Position numbers and translations under genes: made by a program. The notes under the pieces are model-generated. The model worked only from the letters and a program-made list of their open reading frames with translations. It made no database searches and was not told where the DNA came from. Below are positions 1-6,062 of a DNA stretch of 8,782 nt, piece by piece. The stretch's first letter is position 1; each line of letters begins with the position of its first letter. The DNA lies in NCBI GenBank assembly GCA_910588885.1, contig CAJUSQ010000115.1:1-8782 (forward strand), given 5' to 3'. The stretch is from an uncultured Lachnospiraceae bacterium. Its GTDB lineage: Bacteria > Bacillota > Clostridia > Lachnospirales > Lachnospiraceae.

Positions 1-762
1 GTAAACCACGATTCCCGTGGGATAATGGGTCAGGCGCACCGCGGAATCCGTAGTATTGACGCACTGCCCGCCGTTTCCGGAGGCCCGCATCACATCAATC
101 CGGATGTCCTTTTCGTCGATCTGCACGTCCACCTCTTCCGCTTCCGGCATCACTGCCACCGTAATCGTAGAAGTATGGATACGCCCGCCGGATTCGGTTT
201 CCGGTACACGCTGTACCCGGTGTACACCGGATTCGTACTTCATCACGGAATAGGCGCCCTGGCCGTTAATCATAAAGGTCACGTTCTTCATGCCGCCAAT
301 CCCGATTTCTTCGCATTCGGCAAGCTCCACCTTCCAGCGGCGGCCTTCCGCGTAATGCAGGTACATCCGGTAAATTTCCGCTGCAAACAGGGCCGCTTCA
401 TCCCCGCCGGCGCCGGCCCGGATCTCTACGATCACATTCTTGTCATCATTGGGATCCTTCGGCAAAAGCAGGATTTTCAGCTGTGTTTCCAGCTCCTCTA
501 CCCGGGCCTTGGAATCGTTTAATTCTTCCTTTGCCAGCTCCCGCATTTCCTCGTCGTTTTCCTCTTCCAGCATGGCAAGGCTGTCCTCTATATTCTGCTT
601 ACACTGCTTATATTCCTTAAAAGCCTCTACAATCGGAGACAGGTCGCTCTGCTCCTTCATCAGCTTCCGGAACCGGGCCTGGTCGTTGGCCACCCCCGGT
701 TCTCCCAGCTCACTTAATAATTCCTCAAAACGGATTAAAATATCCTCTAGCTTATCAAACAT
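1..762 (-). CDS. prfA: Peptide chain release factor 1 (RF1), 3' end off window
   Basis: RF1 recognises UAA and UAG stop codons in the ribosomal A site and triggers hydrolysis of peptidyl-tRNA. The first 254 residues are present; the usual length is about 355-360, so the C-terminal part lies beyond the left edge. Residues 1-100 are the helical N-terminal domain. The PxT stop-codon recognition tripeptide is PET at 187-189, followed by the RF1-typical ESGGRIHTS. The catalytic GGQ is residues 231-233 within GNGGQCVNTTDSAVR. RF1 more widely reads GAGGQHVN, so Asn230 and Cys234 are variants; I recall this form from clostridial RF1s. The PxT motif separates it from RF2, which has SPF. The ATG at 762 follows an AAGGAG ribosome binding site. 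It lies 61 nt after prmC, whose product should methylate Gln233, so the two are probably cotranscribed. Identity is firm. Confidence 0.98.
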   Translation of the reverse strand, partial: MFDKLEDILIRFEELLSELGEPGVANDQARFRKLMKEQSDLSPIVEAFKEYKQCKQNIEDSLAMLEEENDEEMRELAKEELNDSKARVEELETQLKILLLPKDPNDDKNVIVEIRAGAGGDEAALFAAEIYRMYLHYAEGRRWKVELAECEEIGIGGMKNVTFMINGQGAYSVMKYESGVHRVQRVPETESGGRIHTSTITVAVMPEAEEVDVQIDEKDIRIDVMRASGNGGQCVNTTDSAVRLTHYPTGIVVY

Positions 763-823
763 GTGTTCTCCTTTCTCCCGCATTCCGAATTCTTACGGCT
801 GTCAAAACGCAACCCCGGGCTTT

Positions 824-1654
824 CTACCCTTTCCGGCCGCATACCACCCGGTTCAGGCCGCTCAAATCCCGAATGACCCGCACCTGGTCGTATCCGGCCT
901 GCTTCATCAGGGCAGATACGGCTTCTCCCTGGTCATGGCCGATTTCAAACATCAGGTAGCCCCCGGGATTCAGGAAGCCGCTGCTTTCCGTCAGGATTCT
1001 TCCGTAAAAAAACAGGCCGTCTTCCTTGCCATCCAAGGCTTCCACCGGTTCAAAATCCCGGACCTCCGGCATCAATGTTTCAATTTCCCGGGTAGGGATA
1101 TAGGGCGGGTTCGACACAATTACATCAAAGGTCCCGGTCAGGTTGGCAAATAAATCGCTGCGCACCCATTCGGCCTCCACATCATTGGCCTTCGCGTTTT
1201 CCTTGGCCGTGATCAGGGCCTGCTTGGATACATCGCTTCCCACTCCTGCGATCTCTTTGGCGTAATGCAGCAGGCTGATTAAAATGCAGCCGGAACCGGT
1301 GCAGAGATCCAGAACGCGCATATCCGGCTGCAGGACTCCTAAGGCTGTCTCCACCAGTAGCTCCGTATCCTGTCTTGGAATCAGCACACTGGAATTCACC
1401 TTAAATGCCAGGCCCATGAACGCTTGTTCGCCTGTAATATACTGCAGCGGTACCCGTTCCGCCCGTTTTTTTACCAAAGTCAGATATTCCTGAAGCTGCT
1501 CTTCCTCTATTTCATCCTGATAATGAAGGTAAAAATAGCTTCGGTCAAATTTCCCGATATGTTCCAGCAAATACCACGCATCCAAAGCCGCTTCCGCAAT
1601 TCCCGCCTCCTCCAGAGCCTGCCTGCCATTTGCCAGGGTTTTTTCCAACGTCAT
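824..1654 (-). CDS. prmC: Release factor glutamine methyltransferase PrmC (HemK family)
   Basis: This SAM-dependent enzyme methylates the side-chain amide of the GGQ glutamine in RF1 and RF2, which raises termination efficiency. The 276-residue length is normal. An N-terminal helical substrate-binding domain (about 1-80) contains the family signature VPLQYITGEQAFMG (68-81). It is followed by LIPRQDTELLVE (91-102), SAM-binding motif I VLDLCTGSGCI (114-124), and the catalytic SNPPYIP motif (NPPY at 182-185), which contacts the target glutamine. LDGKEDGLFFY (208-217) is also typical. The start codon overlaps the stop of the DUF1385 gene as ATGA, with an AAAGAGGA ribosome binding site inside the upstream gene, so translational coupling is likely. 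Its substrate gene prfA begins 61 nt downstream. Nothing is missing or broken. Confidence 0.98.
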   Translation of the reverse strand: MTLEKTLANGRQALEEAGIAEAALDAWYLLEHIGKFDRSYFYLHYQDEIEEEQLQEYLTLVKKRAERVPLQYITGEQAFMGLAFKVNSSVLIPRQDTELLVETALGVLQPDMRVLDLCTGSGCILISLLHYAKEIAGVGSDVSKQALITAKENAKANDVEAEWVRSDLFANLTGTFDVIVSNPPYIPTREIETLMPEVRDFEPVEALDGKEDGLFFYGRILTESSGFLNPGGYLMFEIGHDQGEAVSALMKQAGYDQVRVIRDLSGLNRVVCGRKG

Positions 1655-2646
1655 AACGAATCCTCTTTCCGGCCGGCCAGATAACTCTTCCAGTCAAAGA
1701 CTGCTTCCACGGAAGCAATGCCGACCTCTATCATAGCGTCATCCGGCTCCTTCGTTGTCAGCCGCTGCATCCAAAGCCCCGGCTTGCTCAATAAATTTAC
1801 CACCGGGTTTTCACTGCTTCCGGCCAGACGGATGACCTCATAGGAAACCCCTGCCACTACCGGAATGATCAGGATCCGGAACAATAAACGCAGCAGACGG
1901 GAATCCACACGAATGAACAACGTCGCAATAATACTGATAATCACTACAAAAAACAGGAAGCTTGTGCCACAGCGTTTGTGTTCCTTAGAGCTTTTGCGCA
2001 CATTCTCCACATTCAGCTCCAGCCCGTGTTCAATGCAGTTGATGCACTTATGCTCCGCTCCATGGTACATAAATACCCGCCTGATCTCCTCCATCCGGGA
2101 AATCAGCACGATATATAAGATAAAAATTGCCAGGCGGATCACACCTTCCACCAGGATCACAAGAGTCTGCTGATGCACCACCTTCTGAAAAAGCAGGGAA
2201 AGATAGTATGGGATCACCATAAAAATCCCGATGGCCAGCAATATGGACACAAACATCGTAAGCCCCATGGCCGCCTGCTCCTTTTTCTCCGATTTCTCCT
2301 TTTGTCCGGAATGCTCCGCTGTCTCCGGTTCCTCCTTTTGTCCGGGATGCTCCTCCCCGGATGGTTCCTGCTGTTTGGACTTTTCTTTTTCTTCGTCCTC
2401 TTCTTCAAAAAAAGAAGCGGAAAACGTCAGCGTCTTCATTCCCAGTATCATGGAGTCAATAAAATTAATCACGCCCCGGATAACAGGAATGTTCCGAAAT
2501 ACTTCATATTTACAAATGCTGTGGTATTCCCTGCTCTCCACAACAATCTTTGCATCCGGCTTGCGGACCGCAACGGCATAGCGGTCTTTATTTTTCATCA
2601 TGACCCCTTCCATTACAGCCTGTCCGCCAATTCCTGATGATGCCAT
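1651..2646 (-). CDS. DUF1385 family membrane protein
   Basis: The function is unknown; the family is widespread in Firmicutes (B. subtilis YqhQ is, to my knowledge, a member). The protein has 331 residues from the chosen ATG. The N-terminus GIGGQAVMEGVMM (5-17) is the family hallmark. Four hydrophobic segments lie at about 128-153, 161-183, 228-246 and 251-274. Between TM2 and TM3 is a His/Cys-rich stretch: YHGAEHKCINC (194-204) and KEHKRCGTSF (221-230), which looks like a metal site or catalytic centre (inference). A Glu/Lys/Gln-rich linker at 81-125 contains a partly duplicated HPGQKEE/HSGQKEK segment. A reading frame opens 11 codons upstream, but GGAGG at 2654-2658 lies 7 nt before the ATG at 2646, which also starts right before the conserved N-terminus. 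The gene sits between rpmE and prmC and overlaps prmC by four bases, suggesting a link to translation that is not established. Confidence 0.95.
   Translation of the reverse strand: MASSGIGGQAVMEGVMMKNKDRYAVAVRKPDAKIVVESREYHSICKYEVFRNIPVIRGVINFIDSMILGMKTLTFSASFFEEEDEEKEKSKQQEPSGEEHPGQKEEPETAEHSGQKEKSEKKEQAAMGLTMFVSILLAIGIFMVIPYYLSLLFQKVVHQQTLVILVEGVIRLAIFILYIVLISRMEEIRRVFMYHGAEHKCINCIEHGLELNVENVRKSSKEHKRCGTSFLFFVVIISIIATLFIRVDSRLLRLLFRILIIPVVAGVSYEVIRLAGSSENPVVNLLSKPGLWMQRLTTKEPDDAMIEVGIASVEAVFDWKSYLAGRKEDSL
2296..2353 (-). repeat. Short direct repeat in the DUF1385 charged linker
   Basis: Two 22-bp copies at 2296-2317 and 2332-2353 are offset by 36 bp and differ at one base. They encode the partly duplicated GQKE-containing segments of the linker. 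The 36-bp offset is 12 codons, so gain or loss of a unit would keep the reading frame. Confidence 0.75.
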
Positions 2647-2653
2647 TTTCCTA

Positions 2654-2658
2654 CCTCC
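2654..2658 (-). promoter_or_regulatory. Ribosome binding site fixing the DUF1385 start
   Basis: A perfect GGAGG on the minus strand sits 7 nt upstream of the ATG at 2646. It falls inside the longer open frame that begins at 2679, and the terminator hairpin at 2677-2711 ends next to that upstream ATG. The downstream start is therefore preferred. Confidence 0.8.
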
Positions 2659-2676
2659 GCATACTTTCCCGTAAGA

Positions 2677-2711
2677 CAAAACAGGGGGATGTCCGCTCCG
2701 GAAACATCCCC
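2677..2711 (-). terminator. Probable intrinsic terminator after rpmE
   Basis: On the minus strand GGGGATGT (2711-2704) pairs with ACATCCCC (2692-2685) around an 11-nt loop. It is followed by CTGTTTTG, a short interrupted U-tract. It lies about 60 nt past the rpmE stop and about 30 nt before the DUF1385 start, so it could end or attenuate the rpmE transcript. The modest U-tract makes partial readthrough into DUF1385-prmC-prfA plausible. Confidence 0.6.
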
Positions 2712-2721
2712 TTATTTCTCA

Positions 2722-2753
2722 CAATAGAAATCACGTTATGTACCTTTCTATTG
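2722..2753. repeat. 9-bp perfect inverted repeat between rpmE and its terminator
   Basis: CAATAGAAA (2722-2730) and TTTCTATTG (2745-2753) are exact reverse complements separated by 14 nt. It is AT-rich and lacks a following U-tract in either direction. It could be a second 3'-UTR hairpin of the rpmE mRNA or a protein-binding dyad near the DUF1385 promoter region. Confidence 0.6.
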
Positions 2754-2769
2754 CATATCGGCTAAGTGC

Positions 2770-2976
2770 CTACTGATTGTTCATGCCATACTTACGATTG
2801 AACTTATCAATACGTCCGCGGGCCTGGGCAGCCTTCTGCTGTCCGGTATAGAACGGATGGCATTTGGAACAGATTTCTACGTGGATATCTTTTTTCGTAG
2901 AGCCTGTCACAAAAGTATTCCCGCAGTTGCAGGTTACGTTTGCCTGATAATAATCTGGATGGATTCCTTCTCTCAT
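2770..2976 (-). CDS. rpmE: 50S ribosomal protein L31, zinc-binding type
   Basis: L31 is a small large-subunit protein that contributes to the bridge between subunits near the central protuberance. All 68 residues are present, the normal length. The start MREGIHPDYYQANVTCNCGN is the typical L31 N-terminus. Cys16, Cys18, Cys36 and Cys39 form the CxC...CxxC zinc site, so this is the C+ type rather than the zinc-free paralogue expressed under zinc limitation. HPFYTGQQKA and the basic C-terminal RGRIDKFNRKYG are also conserved. A GAGGTG ribosome binding site precedes the ATG. The gene follows rho but has its own strong promoter at 3055-3083. Confidence 0.99.
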   Translation of the reverse strand: MREGIHPDYYQANVTCNCGNTFVTGSTKKDIHVEICSKCHPFYTGQQKAAQARGRIDKFNRKYGMNNQ

Positions 2977-3054
2977 GTTTTCACCTCTTCACACTATATT
3001 AAATCTTGTTTTGATTTTCCAGTTTTATACTGTATCATTCGAAACAGCTTTTTT

Positions 3055-3083
3055 AGTATAACATATGTTCATCAAATATGCAA
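3055..3083 (-). promoter_or_regulatory. Sigma-A promoter for rpmE
   Basis: On the minus strand TTGCAT (3083-3078) and TATACT (3060-3055) are separated by exactly 17 nt. This is a good match to the vegetative consensus. Transcription would start near 3048, giving a 5' UTR of roughly 70 nt before the rpmE ATG. The -35 lies immediately after the rho stop codon, so rpmE can be expressed apart from rho. Confidence 0.8.
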
Positions 3084-3104
3084 GTTTTTTTTAAAAAAGC
3101 TTGC
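3080..3104. repeat. Inverted repeat across the rho stop codon and the rpmE -35
   Basis: GCAAG (3080-3084) and CTTGC (3100-3104) flank a T8/A6 tract and form a 25-nt dyad. The stem includes the last rho codons and stop. No U-tract follows on the minus strand, so it is a poor terminator. Folding would overlap the rpmE -35 region in DNA. Confidence 0.55.
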
Positions 3105-4659
3105 TTTTCTTTACCATTTGTGAAAATTCCCGGTTGGTTTTAGTCCGCACAAACAGGTTCAGGATATTTTCCACCGCATCGTCGGTCTTCATTCCGTTGA
3201 TGCTGCGGCGCATAATATCCACGGCATCCCGCTCTTCCCCGTCCAGCAGCAGGTCTTCCCTTCGGGTACCGGACTTAGTAATGTCAATGGCCGGAAATAC
3301 GCGCTTTTCCGACAGCTTTCGATCCAGGATCAGTTCCATATTTCCGGTGCCTTTGAATTCCTCGTAAATCACATCGTCCATACGGCTTCCGGTATCCACC
3401 AGGGCCGTTGCCAGAATCGTAAGGCTGCCGCCCTCCCGCATGTTCCGGGCCGCACCGAAGAACCGCTTCGGCATATGTAGGGCCGCCGGGTCAATACCGC
3501 CGGAAAGAGTCCGTCCGCTGGGCGGCACAATCAGGTTATAAGCCCGGGCCAGACGGGTAATGCTGTCCAGAAGGATCATCACATTTTTCTTATGCTCCAC
3601 CAGGCGGCGGGCCCGTTCAATCACCATCTCCGATACCCGTTTGTGGTGCTCCGGAAGCTCGTCAAAGGTGGAGTAAATCACTTCCACATTTTTCCCGGCA
3701 ATGGCTTCTTTGATATCCGTCACTTCTTCGGGACGCTCATCAATCAGCAGGATGATCAAATGCATATCCGGATGGTTCCTGGTCACGGATTTCGCCACTT
3801 CCTTCAGCAAGGTCGTTTTCCCGGCTTTGGGCTGGGAAACGATCATTCCACGCTGGCCCTTACCGATCGGCGACACCAAATCCATAATCCGCATGGCGGT
3901 CCCGCTCTGGTGGGTTTCCAACCGAATCCGTTCATTTGGGAAAACCGGGGTCAGGTCTTCAAAATTCGGACGCATCTGCGCTTCCCTGGGATGCAGCCCA
4001 TTGACCGCCTGAATATATAAAAGCGCGCTGAACTTTTCCTGCATGGTCTTAATTCTGGTATTTCCTCTTACAATATCCCCGGTCTTCAAATTAAACCGCC
4101 GGATCTGGGAGGGCGATACATACACATCGTTTTCTCCCGGAAGATAATTTTCACAGCGGATAAACCCATACCCGTCCGGCATCACTTCCAAAATCCCATT
4201 GGCTTCCACTCCGCTGTCCAGCTCCGGGTTTTCAATCTCAATACCGTCCGGGGTCACAATCCGCTGTGCGGCAACGGCCTGCCCGAAACGCTCTGACTGG
4301 CTGTTCCGCTCCGATTGGCCACTCCGTTCCGGCTGCCCGTTCCGCTCCGGCTGGCCACCCCGCTCCGGTTGATTGCCCCGTTCCGATTGGCTATTCCGTT
4401 CTGGCTGATTGCTTCGCTCCGGTTGATTGTTCCGTTCCGGTTGATTGTTGCGTTCCGACTGATTTCCACGTTCTGATTGGATGTTTTTATCTGTCTGGCC
4501 GGCTGCCGCTTTCTTTTCTTCTTTTGCAGTTTTGGCATCCTCTTTCAGCATCAGATCCACCAGTTCTCCTTTCTTTAGACCGGACAGATGCGTTAAGCCC
4601 CTTGCCTTGGCTACTTCTCTTAACACAGTAACCGATAGACTTTCATACTTTTCTCTCAT
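3091..4659 (-). CDS. rho: Transcription termination factor Rho with a Q/N-rich repeat linker
   Basis: Rho is a hexameric RNA-dependent ATPase and translocase that ends transcription of untranslated RNA. Length is 522 residues, longer than the 420-residue E. coli form because of an insert. Residues 1-40 are the Rho_N helical domain (TVLREVAKARGL, LKKGELVDLM). Residues 41-130 are a charged, polar linker containing eleven QxER hexapeptides (61-126). The RNA-binding cold-shock-like fold follows, with GYGFIR at 163-168. The ATPase core has Walker A QPKAGKTT (276-283), IDERPEEVTD (306-315) and Walker B MILLD (361-365). The secondary RNA-binding R-loop region includes KGTGNMEL. An AAAGGAG ribosome binding site lies 7 nt before the ATG at 4659. 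No bicyclomycin-resistance signature was assessed. All catalytic motifs look intact, so the linker is an elaboration of a working Rho. Confidence 0.99.
   Translation of the reverse strand: MREKYESLSVTVLREVAKARGLTHLSGLKKGELVDLMLKEDAKTAKEEKKAAAGQTDKNIQSERGNQSERNNQPERNNQPERSNQPERNSQSERGNQPERGGQPERNGQPERSGQSERNSQSERFGQAVAAQRIVTPDGIEIENPELDSGVEANGILEVMPDGYGFIRCENYLPGENDVYVSPSQIRRFNLKTGDIVRGNTRIKTMQEKFSALLYIQAVNGLHPREAQMRPNFEDLTPVFPNERIRLETHQSGTAMRIMDLVSPIGKGQRGMIVSQPKAGKTTLLKEVAKSVTRNHPDMHLIILLIDERPEEVTDIKEAIAGKNVEVIYSTFDELPEHHKRVSEMVIERARRLVEHKKNVMILLDSITRLARAYNLIVPPSGRTLSGGIDPAALHMPKRFFGAARNMREGGSLTILATALVDTGSRMDDVIYEEFKGTGNMELILDRKLSEKRVFPAIDITKSGTRREDLLLDGEERDAVDIMRRSINGMKTDDAVENILNLFVRTKTNREFSQMVKKSKLF
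4282..4479 (-). repeat. Eleven 18-bp tandem repeats encoding QxER hexapeptides in Rho
   Basis: Eleven contiguous 18-bp units encode Q-[S/P]-E-R followed by two small or polar residues (N, G or S; F-G in the last unit). Gln, Glu and Arg are kept in every unit. Codons vary: CAA and CAG, GAA and GAG, and several Arg codons all occur. The DNA has diverged while the amino-acid pattern has been kept, which suggests selection at protein level rather than recent slippage. Confidence 0.95.
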
Positions 4660-4748
4660 TATTAAACTCCTTTATGCTTTATATCTTTTTCTCATGAATC
4701 CTGGAAAATCTCGTCAGAAATGACAACGACATAATCTGCGATATTTGT

Positions 4749-4754
4749 ATTATA
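4749..4754 (-). promoter_or_regulatory. Probable -10 element of the rho promoter
   Basis: A perfect TATAAT lies on the minus strand, preceded by AT-rich DNA. No good -35 hexamer sits at 16-18 nt. Transcription from here would give a leader of about 80 nt before the rho ATG. Rho genes are often autoregulated within their leaders in other bacteria; nothing specific for that is visible here. Confidence 0.5.
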
Positions 4755-4817
4755 CAATATATTTTCTAAAATAGGAAGCCTTATTTTCCGATGCCGGAAG
4801 GCAGAGACTCCGAACGC

Positions 4818-4847
4818 GTGTTCACTCCTGGGCCCAAAGTGGAACAC
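4818..4847. repeat. 30-bp dyad between the alkylation-repair gene and the rho promoter
   Basis: GTGTTC (4818-4823) and GAACAC (4842-4847) are symmetric about the same centre as the inner palindrome TGGGCCCA (4829-4836). Allowing one bulged base extends the stem by ACT/AGT to nine pairs. It begins about 10 nt after the stop of the upstream gene. No U-tract follows on either strand, so it is either a non-canonical 3' hairpin or an operator. Confidence 0.55.
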
Positions 4848-4854
4848 ACTTCCC

Positions 4855-5583
4855 TTATTTTTGATTTCTTCTTCCGTGTTTTATAATCCAATCCTGAGCC
4901 TTGCTTTTTCCCGTTTTCTCCCATTGTGAAATTATAAAATCCGCTTTCTTTGGCGCTTCTTTATACAAATCATTGAGATTATTCCCAACGCTTTTCTGCA
5001 CAAATTTCTCCGGATCATCCTTTAGCTTTGTGAGAATGGTTGTATATCTTTCAAATTCCTCTAATGCAACGGATAGCTTCTGCGACCAGGGAAGCCGTAT
5101 TCGAACCCCTTCACTGGCAAGCCGCCGGACATGGACATTTTTATCGGTTGTCCATATGATCAGTTCATCCATTACCTCTTTCGGATGCTCCCGCAGTAAA
5201 GGGCGGATCGCATATTCTCCGGTAAACCGTTTCGTTAATTCTTTCAAAAACGAAAGGGATAACCTCCAATTCTCATTTCCCAGCCGTTCAACGTATCTGC
5301 CAACAGGCCACAGCCACCACCCATAACGGAACATTCCTTCCGGCTTTTCTAATTCAGGCCCCAGCATATCAAAAAATGCCTGGATATTCTTTGAATAATC
5401 GCCCTTCATGCTTTCCTGCATCGCATCTGTAATATAGTCAAGCCTTGCGAATAGCTCTTTATCCTCTAAACGGCCAATTAAGGACTGGCAAAAGGACGTT
5501 TCATCAAAATCCGGCAGGACGCAAAGTATCTTTTGCGAAAGGCTGAAAATGTAGTCATCATTATAATAATCTTTATGTTTCAT
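4855..5583 (-). CDS. DNA alkylation repair protein, HEAT-repeat AlkC/AlkD type
   Basis: Proteins of this family fold as stacked HEAT-like helices and excise N3- and N7-alkylated purines from DNA. The 242-residue sequence carries the family pattern: GWWLWPVGRYVE (88-99), EYAIRPLL (123-130), NVHVRRLASEG (149-159), RIRLPW (161-166), KFVQKSVGNNLND (193-205) and WIIKH (232-236). It resembles AlkC-like members more than classical AlkD. It stops just after the WIIKH block, where longer relatives continue with another helical repeat, so it is either a short natural form or C-terminally shortened. The frame is open further upstream to 5625, but the ATG at 5583 has AAGGAG nine bases before it and avoids overlapping the DUF2200 gene, whose stop lies 23 nt upstream. 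The close spacing indicates an operon. The exact substrate cannot be told from sequence. Confidence 0.85.
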   Translation of the reverse strand: MKHKDYYNDDYIFSLSQKILCVLPDFDETSFCQSLIGRLEDKELFARLDYITDAMQESMKGDYSKNIQAFFDMLGPELEKPEGMFRYGWWLWPVGRYVERLGNENWRLSLSFLKELTKRFTGEYAIRPLLREHPKEVMDELIIWTTDKNVHVRRLASEGVRIRLPWSQKLSVALEEFERYTTILTKLKDDPEKFVQKSVGNNLNDLYKEAPKKADFIISQWEKTGKSKAQDWIIKHGRRNQK

Positions 5584-5606
5584 CTTTTTATGCTCCTTGT
5601 AAAATA

Positions 5607-5978
5607 TTACCGACTGACGCCGCATTTGGGGTTACGCAGGATCTGTTCCATGGCCTTCCCTCTGGCAAGCTCGTCAACCAGTTTATCCAGATAACGGATT
5701 TCCTGCATCAGAGACTCTTCCATATCTTCCACCCGGACACCGCAGACCACGCCTTTGATCAGCCTCCTGTTTTCGTTCAATTCCGGGGCATTCCGGAAGA
5801 AATCCCCATAAGGCACCGGCCGCTCCAACATCCCCTCCAGTTCCGGCTGGCTGTATCCTGTGAGCCAGCGGATCACCTCGTCAACCTCCTGCCTTGTCCG
5901 CCCCTTTCTCTCCGCCTTATTGACAAGCAGACCATGGACTTTTGAAAAATCCATCTGATATACCTTCTCATTTTTCAT
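5607..5978 (-). CDS. DUF2200 family protein
   Basis: This is a small cytosolic protein of unknown function, 123 residues, a normal length for the family. Family-typical features are KVYQMDFSKVHGLLVNKAERKGRT (split here as KVYQMDF at 5-11 and KAERKGRT at 21-28), VDEVIRWLTGY (32-42), LIKGVVCGVRVED (73-85) and MQEIRYLDKLVDELARGKAMEQIL (ends at 114). It has no signal peptide or membrane segment. GAGGTG precedes the ATG. It lies 84 nt after the DUF1801 gene and 23 nt before the alkylation-repair gene. The C-terminal NPKCGVSR tail after the conserved block is not something I recognise. No function is assigned. Confidence 0.92.
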   Translation of the reverse strand: MKNEKVYQMDFSKVHGLLVNKAERKGRTRQEVDEVIRWLTGYSQPELEGMLERPVPYGDFFRNAPELNENRRLIKGVVCGVRVEDMEESLMQEIRYLDKLVDELARGKAMEQILRNPKCGVSR

Positions 5979-6062
5979 AAATGCACCTCTTACTTCCTAT
6001 TTTCGGCAGTTCTGCCACCCTGACAAATCCCATTCCCGGCACTCTTCAAATATTTCTCACTC

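Noticed and set aside
4282..4479. Regularly spaced repeats resembling a CRISPR or satellite array
   Set aside because: Units are contiguous 18-mers without spacers, in frame within rho, and vary mostly at synonymous positions.
4266..4631. Plus-strand frame with regular Pro/Val/Cys repeats opposite rho
   Set aside because: It is the antisense shadow of the Rho hexapeptide repeat, with no plausible start signal.
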